64,000 nt of DNA, from assembly GCA_037355855.1 (NCBI GenBank), contig CM074760.1, positions 2,658,501 to 2,722,500 of the forward strand, written 5' to 3'. The DNA comes from Pseudo-nitzschia pungens. Lineage: Eukaryota > Bacillariophyta > Bacillariophyceae > Bacillariales > Bacillariaceae. Below the pieces are notes generated by a model. It did no database searches, was not told the origin of the DNA, and was given only the letters and a program-made list of their open reading frames with translations. This document shows, in pieces, positions 41,133 through 52,490 of the stretch. The position numbers were made by a program, and so were the translations under genes. The stretch's first letter is position 1; every line of letters begins with the position of its first letter.

Positions 41133-42171
41133 GTTTCAAAAAACTCTGACCTCTGACTCTCGAACTCGGGAATTCTTCGGACTGGTGCAACGATGCCGGC
41201 TCTTGCTGGAGGAGTGTGTCTTTGCCTGTTTGGAGGCAGGAAGGAGTATTTTCGTGTGATGAAAAAATTACTACGGTACGCGCAATTACCGTACTCCGTA
41301 ATTTTTTTTCACTCCGAACACAGTTTTTGTACGGTACGTCGGATTTTCCATCGCGGTAGAGTTTACTCGTTCTGGGTTCAGGAGAGGTTGACCGTCTGGG
41401 CCCTGTTCTGTGTGCAATACAAAGTGCTCACTTTTTGCAAGCAAAAGTGACAACCTCGAATAGTACGGTACTTCGTATTATAGTGACAATAAACCAGTCA
41501 TCCACATGTTTTGTTAAAAACAATTTTTATCATCAAACTACCACTCATTTGTAAGCCTGTCGAACGGAAGTTCTGGTGCGGGAACAGTGGTGCGACGGGA
41601 CCTGAAAACAGTTAATCTAACTGAAGTGGTACGAGTAATTGTTAATTCAACATAATTTACCGTACAATTGTTACTAGAGGAGGAAGCAAACAATGAATGG
41701 CGTTGCGATGGTTTCGAGCTGCTCGCATAGGGCTCCCTCATCCTCTCGTCTTCAGTCTGGTACGGAAAAATCCGATCTGGCACCGTACGGTACATAAGGT
41801 TATTTTTCTGAACATAGGCTTATATCGGTACTTCTTACTCGTACGTACAATACCGTAAGTAACTTACTGTTAGTGGTATGATTGATTTTGACAACATCCT
41901 CATGATTACGTAAGGTTTTACCATAGCATAAAAATCTTACCAGTAGCATGCTCATGCCACGGACCAGGGATCATTATTTTCACTGTTAGTAGATAATAAT
42001 ATTATTGTGTCGGTGACAGCCGAATCAGCAGCAGCAGCAGCAGCAAGTTTCAGGAACTCGTTTTGCAGCCAACAAATACCAAGCAATTGTATACTGCTCG
42101 TTCTTCGCGGTGAAGACAAAAATATCTGTAAAGCAGGATCTGTATTTCCACTGCTATCTATCGGTTTGACA
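41133..42171. other. Intergenic spacer between divergent genes
   Basis: About 1 kb, AT-rich with cgtacggtacat, gtacgtacaataccgtaagtaac and cgtaaggttttacc words. No gene seen. A (cag)n tract at 42029-42047 precedes the plastid-protein start. Confidence 0.5.
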
Positions 42172-42666
42172 ATGAGGACGGGGACGACGATCACGACGAT
42201 TGGGTTGGCCCTTGCACTGCTCGCGACGCCCAACCATGCATTTACTTCGGTTCGACCGCACGGCCCGAACCATGCGGATCCGTCGATGCACAGAAAAGCC
42301 GGAACCGAGAGGGCGGTCTCGAGGCGAACTACTACTACTACTTCTACTAGAAATGTTGCCTTGTCGGCACGGGACACGATTTTCTCGCTCGGTGACGACG
42401 ACGGCGACGGCGATCGCAACGACGATCGCAACGACGAACAACACGAACCAAACGATTTCGGCAGCATCGACATTTCCGATCTGATAGCCGCCTCCGACGA
42501 GACCGATGGGAGCACTTCCGGGGAATCCGCGGCGAAGAAACGAATCGGTGATCCGCTGCGGGAAGACAATGGGATTCGACCCTCCATCCACCCAACCACC
42601 ATCAATGCCATTGTCGATGCCCTCAAAGCCCGTGCCACCCAGAGCATCAAGAAACCCGCGAGCGTC

Positions 42667-42700
<34 letters not shown>

Positions 42701-43263
42701 GCAATGACGACGACGACGCGATGCATTTCCGCACCACCGATACCGTCGAGCCCCTGATGGTCATGGTGACGGCGGGACAATTTGCCTCGGACGCCATCCA
42801 GAAGCGACAGGAGTCCAGCGAAGCGGACGGCATGCTCATGACACAGGGAGAGGAACAAACGGTCGCCGGTCGCATCATGGGAGTGATCATGCGCTTCGAC
42901 GCGCTGGAGGCGGAACTGGCGGAGCGCGTCTCGAGGGTGGAGTGGATCGGTCGATACGACGAATGGGGAAACTTTGGAGTCCTGTCCGACGAGCACGAAA
43001 CCAACCTCGCCCGGGAGAAAAGGAAGAGCGGCGATGGTGATGGCGATGGCGATGGCGATGGCGACGATGGACTGGCGGCCGTTCACGCCAAGATTCTGGA
43101 GGATCCGCTGTTTTGCATGAACCGAGCCGAGTGTTTGCTGGCAATTTTCCTGCAGGAAGTAGAAATTCCCCAATTGCAAAAACTGGGCGAAACCGTTCCG
43201 GACGGAAGCAAGATTGACTTTCTCGACCAAGACAGAATGGAAGTTGTCGTGGGAATGGAATAA
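42172..43263 (+). CDS. Unknown plastid-targeted protein
   Basis: ATG 42172 gives 363 residues. Residues 1-26 are a signal peptide ending LATPNHAFTSVRP, a good ASAFAP-type motif, so plastid import is likely. The mature protein has a disordered acidic/Asn-rich first half with a poly-Asn run of about 11 (from a caa repeat at 42667-42702). A more ordered part follows from VEPLMVMVTAGQFASDAIQ, including RIMGVIMRFDALEAELAERVSRVEWIGRYDEWGNFG. A GDGDGDGDGD tract (about 43030-43070) comes next, then CMNRAECLLAIFLQEVEIPQL and a C-terminal hydrophobic-acidic end. I do not recognise a family. Confidence 0.75.
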
Positions 43264-44100
43264 GAAGAACAGGAACTCGCGATAGGAAACGAAACAACTA
43301 TGACACACCATGTGCAATGCAGTAGAGAGACACAATAGACTCATCATCAACAACAAGCAATGTTATGTTGCGCTTGCATGAGACATGAGATTAGCTAGTA
43401 TTATTATTTTTTGTTACAAAGTAGTAGGAAGGTTACATAGTTAGTGGAGTTGTAAGTGATTATCCTTAACTCTTGTAAGATTTACAACGGAACTTTAACT
43501 TCCTTCAGGAGTGGAAGACTGTGAGAAACCGGGTTTTGGTAAAATGGTAAAAACAGAGTTTTACATCGTCCTACTCGTACGTAGGTACTTGTACTATGAG
43601 TACGACCTAATCGTGACACGGCACTATCGTGACTCAACCTACCATCTCCAAACCTCAACGAAAAGAACAATCGAAATCATGAATCTTTTCTTCCATCGTT
43701 CATCATCGTTGATCACTGACTAAACCTTACTCGTAATCTTAGCTCTACTGACTGCCTTGTGCGAGACGCATGCCAATACCGTAATTTACTCTCAGCGTTT
43801 CGCCCTCCTCTTATTTTGCTCATCGATCACTCGAGGGTTTCAGCCACACTCATCAATCTCAATCGAAATCAAACACATTCGTGATCCACAGAGATCACAT
43901 CCGTCATAGTTCGCAGCGCAATGAACCAATTGCCTCGACGCCAACAGTGTTTTTCGTAGACTCTCGCTTTCGATCGATCGACCAAAAGCGGTTGGGTAGC
44001 TTCTCCGTTCTCGGACGGAACAACCGGGAGGAGGGGCAAATCAATACAGTACTCCTCGTGCGTCGCCGGCGTTTTCGATACAAAACGAGAGAAACGCAGC
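43264..44100. other. Intergenic spacer
   Basis: About 840 bp between two plus-strand genes. Contains aaggttacatag, cgtaggtacttgtac and aaccttactcgtaatctt words. No gene seen. Confidence 0.5.
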
Positions 44101-46978
44101 ATGTACACGCATCGTTTCTTCCGCCATGGTAGATTTCACAGCACTCTGCGCGTACTATCCGTGGCGGGAGGACCCCTGCTAGCGGGGTATGGTTTTTTTT
44201 CGCCGGCATCGGATTCGTTGGAAGAGAAGGATGCCGATCGGTTGTGTCGCAGCGGCAGCGTCTTCGACAGCGACAGCGACTCGATCCTATCGCACCTGTC
44301 ATCCTCGCTCAACCGGGCCAACGTCGATGCGTCTCTGCAATCGGGATCCGAATCATTGTCCATTATTTCGGAATACAACAACAACAACAACAACAGCAGC
44401 AACAGCAACAGCAACAACAGCAACTCAATTCTTGCGACATCGTTGCAGCAGAGAAGAACTTGCCAGCATCCCGAAGCGATCGGTGGGAAAAGCAGAAACC
44501 TTGCCGTCTACGACTTTGTCATCATTGGATACGGGAACGCCGGTCAGAGTGCCCTTCGTACGCTGCGGGAGCAATGCCCCGATGCCAAGGTGGCACTCGT
44601 GGATCCGTTGCGTTCCCCAAACAAGGAAAAACACAGACAGAAACAAATCAGCAGCAGCAGCAGCAACAACAACAGCAACGACAACACCGAATATTACCGC
44701 GACACCGTGATCGAATTCGATTCGTCGTCGAAATCCTTTCGCTTGCTGGCGGACGACAAAACAGCCATTGGCTACAAACACGGAGTTTTGATAGCGACCG
44801 GGGCACGGGGAGCACCACCTCCCCTGGAGCTCTTCCAGGAAGAATCGCTCTCGCGCGTGTTGGAACTCCGACCCACCGAACTGTCCAAGAACACCAAGCG
44901 ACCGATGATGGCCCCCGAAAAGGTCCGAATAGCGGTCGCGGAGGCGGCCTCGAGGGGAGCAAAAATAGCCATCCTGGGAAGCGGGTGGGAAGCCCTCGAT
45001 CTGCTGCTGGTGGCCGAGCGAGCCTGCAAATCTGCCAAGAAACGACCCACCATTTGTTTCGCCAGCCCGGGGATCGCGTGGCACATACTGCCGCCGTATC
45101 TCAGCGCCGAACTGAGGAAGAAACTGAGCAAGCGCGAGATCGACCTGCAGGATCGGTCCCTGGTCCGGTACGTCGCGGACTACAGGCAATCGAACTGCCA
45201 ACAAATCGAGCTCCACAATGCCAAGACGTACGACCTGCTCGATACCCGCAGAACGGTCTTGGACCTGCTGGTCGTTGCCCCCGATTCGTTCGGTGACAAG
45301 GGCACGGCGGCACTCCCTACTACGGACATTCCGGATCGCATGAGGGAATCCAGCGACGGTCGCCCCTGGTACAAAACCTGGTCCCAGATGGCAACGAGAT
45401 CGACCACGGAACCGTCGACCCTGGTTTGTTTCGAGGACGACGGGAGAATCGCGGTCAACACCGAGCTGAGCGTAGCCTCCCGGGTGTACGCCGCGGGGAG
45501 CTGCGCCAAGTATCCAAACAGTTCCACGGGTCACTCGTGCATCGCCGGGGAGGGATCCATCGACGGATCCGAGGCGGGCCGTCTGGCGGCCCTCAACATG
45601 TCCCGGGACTATCGGGTGTTGACGAGGGCATCGAGCTACGGCTTTGCGTCTCCCGTTGACGAAGAAGCTCATTCGTTTGCTACCAATTCGCTTCCAGTGT
45701 GGCGCTCCGACATAACGTCGTACCCGGCGGTGAACGGGGATCGCACCTCGGCCCTGTCGAACATTGGCGTGCAAGCGCTGTGTGAGTGTAGCGTGCGGTT
45801 TGATTGGTTTTGCTTCGCATGACATGCTGTCACCTCGTGTTGCTTGCGCATCGCGTTCGGTGTCGTTTCTGTCTCGGCGTTTGGTTGGGTAGTCGATCGT
45901 TCTGACGCATTCATTTTCGTTTTCTTTTTGATTTCTTCCGCGTCTAGGTGTCGGAAAGTGCGATTCCGAACGACAATCGACGAGGGCGTTTTGGTGGACG
46001 AACTCGTCGGCGCAGAGGAAAATGAATCGGTTCGTCGATGCCGAAAATTCCCAGGACGATGATGGGCAAAGCGAGCGCAACAATGGGGAAGCTTCGGGGC
46101 CCGGTGGCGATGATGAAGAGAACGAAGTTTCGATCCGGCGACGAAAAAGCCTCTTGCTCAGTCGCCGCAAAAGCGTTCGAGCGAAGGCTCGTGGACTGGT
46201 GAATCCGATTTACGGAGTCGGGGTAGTCTTTTACCTGGATCACTACGGAAGAATCCAGGGGATCATGACTTGGGGATTGCCATTTGCGGACCAACCGGGA
46301 GGCAACATGAATCGGGAACTACTGGATCACATGGAGAACCTTATCGCCACGAACGCAGGGGTTTCGGCGTTGGATGCCGAAGAAAATCACCAAATCATGA
46401 ACGTTGCACTGGGAAAAGCAAGCCAAAGGTTGGTGGCCATCGCCGTGAAAGGCCATGTCTCTCACATGACGCGAGCTTGGCACGGGCTGGACGGACCCAT
46501 CGAAGGGTTTGCAACGCCACTCTACCGATACACCGAGGTGTCCGCTGCACGGAACAAAACCGTTAATGTACTGAAACGAAAAGATGGCAGCGGCCTCGGA
46601 ATATTGGGCGAAGGGCTTTATGCACGGGACGATTTCATATTGGAAGAGACGCTCCGCAAAGAATCTGGTGACGACCCTTCCGACGAAGCCGGCGAAGGTC
46701 ACCCGGCAAATATTCCTTCCACGATGTATCCGATCACGGTTGTTCCGACCTCTAATTTCGACGAGACCTATGGTGAGAAGGAAGTCTCAGCGGAAACCAT
46801 GAAAGAATTAAATCGATACTTGGCAGTTCAGCGCCGCTGGGAAGCCAACGAAAATCGAGCACGTCCCGGAAAAGAAGATCCACTCTGGTTACGGCCCGGA
46901 GACGAGAGACGGAATACGAGTGGGAAACAGAACGTTATCGATGCGTATCGTCGCATCATGTTTCCTCATCGATCTTAG
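44101..46978 (+). CDS. Apoptosis-inducing-factor-like (AIF) mitochondrial FAD/NAD oxidoreductase, two exons
   Basis: Exon 1 is 44101-45781, the intron 45782-45947 (166 bp, GTGAGT...CTAG), exon 2 45948-46978; the join completes a TGT codon and reads GVQALCVGKCDSERQ, in frame. Total 903 residues. The leader MYTHRFFRHGRFHSTLRV is mitochondrial-like. FAD Rossmann motif VIIGYGNAGQSALR (Gly143, 145, 148), IATGARGAPPP, the NAD-binding AILGSGWEALDLLL (about 287), and VYAAGSCAKYPN near the end of the FAD domain. Exon 2 carries the AIF C-terminal domain (YGVGVVFYLDHYGRIQGIMTWGLPF). Family role: NADH oxidoreductase supporting respiratory-complex assembly; death-related DNA release is an animal property. 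Poly-Asn/Ser and (cag/caa) runs sit at 44374-44424 and 44645-44685. Confidence 0.88.
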
Positions 46979-47115
46979 CTTTTGGTGGCAAATAACGTTT
47001 TGCGACCTTTTATTTCGTCATCTTTCTACGAATGCGTAGGTTCCATCAACAACTACCTCACAACACCAAACTCACATTCAAAACAGATTGTTTCGACTCG
47101 CACTTGCTGTTGAAA

Positions 47116-47811
47116 TTAGTTTATATACCCTGGATTCCACGCTTGCAGTCGAAGCAGTCCCTGCAAAACGTACTTGTCTTCTCCGTTCGCTTCGGCAACT
47201 GCCGGATCCAACCCAATCCAACGACAGTCCTCGCTGGTATCGTCGAGTTCCACGTCCGCGCCGACGCTGTTCACCTCGACCAGAACGATGGCGTTCACCG
47301 TCTGCGTCCCCTTTTCTGTTTCGGTGTCCCAATTGGAGGTCGGGAAAAACGTGTTCCAAATGCCCAGTACCTGAATGCACGACACGTCGGACAATCCGGT
47401 CTCCTGTTGTGCCTTTCGCTTTGCGGCATCAAAGAAGGTTTCGCCCTTGAGCATTCGACCACCGGGCCACCACCAGACTCCCTTGACGGGTTCGGAGGAT
47501 CTCTTCACCAGGAGGCACTCCTTTGTGCCATCTTTGTTGGTTCGCACCAGGACAATATCGACGCAAAAGACGATGCAGTTACGGACTAGTTTCCCGTAGA
47601 GATCTTCCGGTAGAAATTTCCTCGAGGGCGTTATGGTCGTCAACTCGTCGATGTCGCCGTAGAACAAGCTGAGATCTTCTCCCTCGTTGGTCGCTCCGGC
47701 ATTCGCTCTGTCTTTCTTGCTGCACCAGAGTTTCGAGGCAACCAAGGTTGTGGCCACACCCGCAGCGAATGCAGTCAATACGACCAACGGACTAGAACTC
47801 TTAGTTGACAT
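47116..47811 (-). CDS. Membrane-anchored Nudix hydrolase with variant Nudix box
   Basis: 231 residues from ATG 47811. Residues 8-26 (PLVVLTAFAAGVATTLVAS) form a single membrane anchor. The Nudix domain spans about 78-225: ECLLVKRSSEPVKGVWWWPGGRMLKGETFFDAAKRKAQQETGL. The box at 117-140 keeps GG, the Glu at +6 and the final EtGL, but the canonical REUXEE reads RKAQQE, so two metal-binding Glu positions are changed. The WWxPGGRxxKxE and R..A..E pattern resembles GDP-mannose mannosyl hydrolases (NudD/Gmm), which also lack a standard box. Substrate therefore possibly a nucleotide sugar (inference). It converges on the AIF-like gene, with 137 bp between them. Confidence 0.85.
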   Translation of the reverse strand: MSTKSSSPLVVLTAFAAGVATTLVASKLWCSKKDRANAGATNEGEDLSLFYGDIDELTTITPSRKFLPEDLYGKLVRNCIVFCVDIVLVRTNKDGTKECLLVKRSSEPVKGVWWWPGGRMLKGETFFDAAKRKAQQETGLSDVSCIQVLGIWNTFFPTSNWDTETEKGTQTVNAIVLVEVNSVGADVELDDTSEDCRWIGLDPAVAEANGEDKYVLQGLLRLQAWNPGYIN

Positions 47812-48538
47812 GGAAGGATACAGGATGCTTTGCCGTGCTATCTATGTTCTCAGAAAGAGCATAATGCTAGTACGTGAACGTACTTGTACGAAGTCGGTCG
47901 ATTGTTGTTGTTGTTTTGTCTTCGCAGAACGGTGTCCCCGTCCGGTACGAGGTAAGGTGACTTACGGTAAAAAACTTGTGTGTAGTTTACAGTCAGTAAG
48001 TAAAAATGGCCGAAAGACTCTTCTTCCGTTCGCATTGAAATTTTGCGAGGAAATTGGGACAACGGAAGAAACATACGAGTTCTAATCTACGTGACTCAGT
48101 ACGTGTACTCGTACCGGATTCATACTAGTATCGGTAGATCATTCCCAGGGGTCGGAACGGCGTGGTGTAGATTAGCTGTACGGTATTAGGCCCAGGGGTC
48201 ATAATATGACCCCTGATTTCTCGGCCTTGCTTCATAGAAGTAACCTTTTTGTCGGACGCCAAGGAAAATTGTGCCGTCTACGATACTCTGTAGATGGGCA
48301 CTTGCACAAAAACTTGTAATCGTACGATTTCTCAGAATTCAGACGAATTGTAAAAATTCATACCGGTAACCTTACGGGTAGGAAGTTCGTACTTGCACTA
48401 TTTTGTGACTGTCGTAGCACTTTTTCAACAACAACTGACGACGGATCCAGACTCCCACAGTCGGGATCATTATTTTTTTGTGGCGAACAACAGTGTGGTA
48501 ATCTTACCAATAATTGACAATCAATAATACCCGTCACA
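47812..48538. other. Intergenic spacer between divergent genes
   Basis: About 730 bp upstream of both the Nudix and glycosyltransferase genes. Contains a perfect palindrome (48194-48214, separate entry), gtaaggtgacttacgg and gtaaccttacggg words. No gene seen. Confidence 0.55.
48194..48214. repeat. 21 bp perfect palindrome (10 bp arms)
   Basis: The aggggtcata arm, a central a, and tatgacccct. A half-copy (ccaggggtcgg) lies about 45 bp upstream. It could be a protein-binding site or a hairpin remnant; function unknown. Confidence 0.7.
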
Positions 48539-50029
48539 ATGGTCACTGTAAAAGAATGGAGGAAAAGAAAAGACAAACTACCCAATAGTCCCATTCTTGG
48601 GATTTTCTTTTCGTGCATCGTACTGTCTGTCGCATGTAGTACGTTGCTTGCAAAACATTCCTTCCCGATGACGGTCATTGTGAAAGATGCTCCGCTACCG
48701 GTATCGGCGTCTGGTCAAAGACAGCAGCAGCAACCAATACAGCAAGAGAGCCAGATCGCAGCGAAAAATGTAGCCACAACCGAAACAAAGCAAAAACAGG
48801 AACAGCAAGAGCCGATGGTTGTTGACATGGTCTCGGTGGGATCCCTCCTGCAGGGAGAGGTAGAAAGAGCGGCCGCGCAAAAAGAGACCTTTGGAAGACA
48901 CCCGGCCGTCCGCCAATTTCGTATCTTCAACGAATTAGATGATTATGAAAAAGATTGCCACCGTGATCTTACTGTGGAAAGTGCCTTGTTTGTATCAGAT
49001 TTTTGCAGAGTCCAAGACACTGACCATTCTGAATTGATGAAGTCCCGATCTCGTTTTGCTTATTCAGAGTTTCTCCTGAAAAAGAAAGATGCTGCAACGG
49101 GATGGATGTGTGCACAAAAAAGGCTTCCAGAATCTCTATACAATGCTTTGAGAGAATACGCTAGGGCAGGAACAGAAAGCCAAATGAATGACAACCAAAA
49201 CAACAAGATCGTCGATTCGCGCACCACAAAAGGAAGTAATACCACTGCAATTCCCAACTATTTATTCTTGTTAGATGCTGACACCTTCGTGAATATGGAC
49301 TTAATGTTCGGGAAGGACAACAAAGGCTTCTTGCCGACTACGTATCCATCCGATGAGACAATAATAATTAGCGGATGCCGGATCAAAGAACGAGTAAACG
49401 AACATAATTTTACCTTTCCTTGGGGGGGATTCGGGACTTATTTCTCCAAGCGAAGCATCGAGCGCTTCATCCAACCAATTCACAACTGCGATGGAATCGA
49501 TGGCGATCCCCTTTTGGACCCGGAAACAAAACAATCGCTGAAAACCATGGGACACCGCGAACACACCAACCGAGAATTTGAGCGACTTGTTTGTGCAAAA
49601 GTGAAGGAAGACCTTATCGGCGAAGCCTTTCTCTTTGAAGAGGGCATGAGTGTTGCCGATCTCATGTACAAATATGTGACTCACTGGAACTATGTTGACG
49701 CAGAAAAACACTGGAAACGACAGAGATCTCCCAGTGGAAAGAGAACCACGGGTGGATTTTGCCTTCATTCAGACTGGGTAATAGGTTACTTTGTGAATCA
49801 CTACTACTTATCGAATCACGATGGCGTCGCTTCATACTACAAAGACAATCCCGAACACCGTTTGGTAGGATATGACGGATCGGAGCACTATGCAGGCAGG
49901 ATAACTCAAAAGAATCGGGATGCACTAAAACAATGCAAAAATGACTATGACCACAATTGTGATCCGAAGACAGCCCACATTTGCCATCATGTGTCTCCTG
50001 CTAAGATGCGAGAAATGGTGACTTGGTGA
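48539..50029 (+). CDS. Type II membrane glycosyltransferase-like protein (DxD, Fringe/GT31-like features)
   Basis: 496 residues from ATG 48539. A short basic cytoplasmic tail is followed by one transmembrane segment at about residues 21-38 (LGIFFSCIVLSVACSTLL), the layout of a Golgi type II enzyme. A Gln/Glu-rich stem follows (60-95). The luminal domain has FLLDADTFVNMDL with a DxD-like Asp246-Ala-Asp248, then WGGFGTYFSKRSIERFIQ, resembling the GG-x-G-x-x-x-S segment of Fringe/core-1 transferases. Cys residues (DCHRD, DFCRVQ, NCDG, VCAKV, GFCLHSD, NCDPKTAHICHH) could form disulphides. The family assignment is tentative: it could be a diatom-specific group. Role presumably in glycan building in the Golgi. 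Confidence 0.65.
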   Translation: MVTVKEWRKRKDKLPNSPILGIFFSCIVLSVACSTLLAKHSFPMTVIVKDAPLPVSASGQRQQQQPIQQESQIAAKNVATTETKQKQEQQEPMVVDMVSVGSLLQGEVERAAAQKETFGRHPAVRQFRIFNELDDYEKDCHRDLTVESALFVSDFCRVQDTDHSELMKSRSRFAYSEFLLKKKDAATGWMCAQKRLPESLYNALREYARAGTESQMNDNQNNKIVDSRTTKGSNTTAIPNYLFLLDADTFVNMDLMFGKDNKGFLPTTYPSDETIIISGCRIKERVNEHNFTFPWGGFGTYFSKRSIERFIQPIHNCDGIDGDPLLDPETKQSLKTMGHREHTNREFERLVCAKVKEDLIGEAFLFEEGMSVADLMYKYVTHWNYVDAEKHWKRQRSPSGKRTTGGFCLHSDWVIGYFVNHYYLSNHDGVASYYKDNPEHRLVGYDGSEHYAGRITQKNRDALKQCKNDYDHNCDPKTAHICHHVSPAKMREMVTW

Positions 50030-50689
50030 GCTGCTTTGGTATCGAATTGAAATCAAGGGGTGTGATGCAAACCAACAAGTAATAATAAAAGTAATGTTGT
50101 TCAATCGTGCAATGAAAAAATTAGGTCATCCTGTCTATCTTATAATATGGGGTTGCTAATAGTTGGGGTATGCAGATCTGGTACAAATCCTACTGGAAGG
50201 GCCTGCTAGCATCCTGTCTAGCATCCTGTCTAGTAAACCCCTACTGGAAGGGCCTACGGTAGCATATTTTTCCGTTCAGGACCGCTCCTGAGGTAAAACT
50301 TTACATACAATACCGTAAACCTTACGGTACAACTCCACACGCTTCCCGGAGCGCCAATTAAGATTACTTCTGTTCATTTTCAACATCTTCAGATTCATAC
50401 CGAAAGTGAAAATGTGACAACAAAAAGTAGCGGAGATAAACGTAATCGTTATGGTTAAGATTACTCGTACTTGTCCGTAATCGGGATTGGAATAGAGACG
50501 AAAAAGAAACAGAATAAACTTAGGCAAAGCATCTCCATACTGCCAATCGTTTTGCTACACCGAGAAGTAATAAGAGCTAGGATCCGATAATCATCGGTAT
50601 GATCTGGCATAGATCAGCAAACGCCGAGACTATCTAGGAGAAGACAAAGTAGAAAGTACTCGAGAAAGAGTCGCCGAACAAAAGCGACA
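50030..50689. other. Intergenic spacer with small direct repeats
   Basis: About 660 bp. A tactggaagggcct unit occurs at 50191-50204 and 50242-50255, with ctagcatcctgt duplicated between them. Some of these words (tcctgtctagta) recur at about 60228. No gene seen. Confidence 0.55.
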
Positions 50690-51247
50690 ATGGAGCTTGA
50701 AGCTGGATCCATCGGCGGTATGCATCAAATATTCTACTCGGAAGAGAACGTGGGAAGGATTTGGAAGAGTAGCAAGATTCGGATCACGTGGGAGTTTTTG
50801 GGCAACAATGGTCGACGGCACAAAATTATATTGGCTTGGAGCAAAGCTACCGGAAAGCAAACACTCCTCATGGATGGAACCGAGGTTTGGTTTGGTCGCA
50901 ACAAGGGGCGAAGCGTCCTCGATCACAACTGGACAACCCAGGACGAAAGTCTCAAACTCCACGTTTTGGCATCTTGTGCCCCACCCATGAACGCCACTTT
51001 TCGAAACTTCGATTTGGTAATCAATGGTCAACTCTTTGTTGATTTGCCGCAGTACGATACTCAGTCGGAGGGTTCGACGTACTTGGCACCTATTCTTCCG
51101 CCGACGGTGATGAAGTCTCACAATTCAATCATTCAAGTTCTGTATCCGAACGGATATGTTCCACCCATAGACAAGGATCAACAGCAGCATCAACGAGAGA
51201 CAGATCGGCAAAGGCAAGAACCGCGTAGCATCAATGCGGACCTTTGA
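50690..51247 (+). CDS. Small beta-rich protein with weak FAIM-like similarity
   Basis: 185 residues, no signal peptide. The stretch IRITWEFLGNNGRRHKIILAW, SKATGKQTLLMDGTEVWFG and FRNFDLVINGQLFVDLP alternates hydrophobic residues as beta strands. It follows the order of FAIM (Fas apoptotic inhibitory molecule) domains: a H-x-I strand, 'sGk..l.vDG.ev', then 'f.l.INGk'. The C-terminus is Gln/Arg-rich and disordered. The similarity was judged by eye only, so the name is a suggestion. Function unknown. Confidence 0.6.
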   Translation: MELEAGSIGGMHQIFYSEENVGRIWKSSKIRITWEFLGNNGRRHKIILAWSKATGKQTLLMDGTEVWFGRNKGRSVLDHNWTTQDESLKLHVLASCAPPMNATFRNFDLVINGQLFVDLPQYDTQSEGSTYLAPILPPTVMKSHNSIIQVLYPNGYVPPIDKDQQQHQRETDRQRQEPRSINADL

Positions 51248-52490
51248 CACGGAAACGGAGTGCGGTCATCTGCTACTAATACGAGGCAGAATAAATACCA
51301 CAACATACCCACTGCCGTAAACACCATACCACCGTCACTCGCATCATCAACCACAAGAAATGGTGGATCGCATCAACCCATGGTGGATTTACTGATGTAA
51401 AAGTGAGAAAAGCGAATCGCGCGAGACTTAGTGCACACCGATATCCAATCAATCGGTAGCGATCATAGCTCTACAATGAATTGCAGGAGCTCTTGAAATA
51501 GGATGTGTGTGGAGAAATGATCCGTAATATCACAAGCGAAAACGACGATTTAAGCCAAGCATTTCCTGAAAATGATTGTTGTGAAGTAAAACACTAAATT
51601 CTTTTTCAATAAAAAGAGACGAAATGTCCTCTATTGAATACATTGCCGACCTGGCAAACTCAATAATGTGAATGTGCGATGGCATATCGAATGAATTTGT
51701 GTTGTCGATCACGGTATGCGTGGCTATGTCGAAACCGGAAAAAGAGAGTTGGTATCATTTTTGTTGTGTTGTTCATATCAATTTCTTGTTGTGTCTTAGT
51801 TCCGCAAGAGTTTCATTCGTGAAAAAGAATTGTTGCCGAGTTGAGGGTGCAGCGCGCCCACCATGCATTCCAATCATTAGTGATAGATTTTTTTCCGAAA
51901 TGAATTCTTAATTGTGGTTGTAAAACTCAAGGTGAATGTGTCTGACTGGGCTCGTTTTGTGTTTCAACAGGTAATGGAGAGAGTCGCCGTTGAAAAGGTT
52001 CGATTGAGCTGATTCTTTAAAACTACCGAGGAAATTTAGTATCGTTTTGAAAGAGAAACAGCTCCATCTGTCTTCCATCACTCCCCGGGTTTTGCTAGTA
52101 CAAATTACTTCTAGAACTGTGGTTCCGTCATCCCAGATTAGCATCCGAAAGAGCGATTTGTAGGATGTGCCCATCTGTGGAAGCATTTTGTCACCTTTCC
52201 CATCACATTCAAAACAAGTTATTAATTCTTTTGAATCATTTTGCTTTGATTGTAACATATTAAATAGTTGAAGCGTATTTCAATTTTCATTTAAAATTCA
52301 ACATTCATGTCTATCATTATTTCGATAGTCTATGGGAAAGTATTTCACATCTACAATACACTAATAAACTATATCCTGCTTTCAATTCAACGCAGTCGCA
52401 TCCTTAGAAGTCAGATGAGTATTTTGGTCGAATGTTTCGAACATTATCATCGAACCAATTTTGTCCGAAAAATCCCATGAATTACATCCA
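51248..52490. other. Mostly non-coding spacer
   Basis: About 1.2 kb, AT-rich. One 116-codon minus-strand frame (separate entry) is the only open frame of note. Confidence 0.45.
51908..52258 (-). CDS. Possible small hypothetical protein or gene remnant
   Basis: 116 codons from an ATG at 52258. The central part RMLIWDDGTTVLEVICTSKTRG and tail SLHYLLKHKTSPVRHIHLEFYNHN look protein-like (alternating hydrophobic pattern) in an otherwise AT-rich spacer. No family is recognised. It could be the decayed end of a leucine-rich or F-box-type gene. Low confidence. Confidence 0.25.
   Translation of the reverse strand: MLQSKQNDSKELITCFECDGKGDKMLPQMGTSYKSLFRMLIWDDGTTVLEVICTSKTRGVMEDRWSCFSFKTILNFLGSFKESAQSNLFNGDSLHYLLKHKTSPVRHIHLEFYNHN

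Noticed and set aside
44425..46170. 581-codon minus-strand frame
   Set aside because: Antisense to the AIF-like gene, with no recognisable motif.
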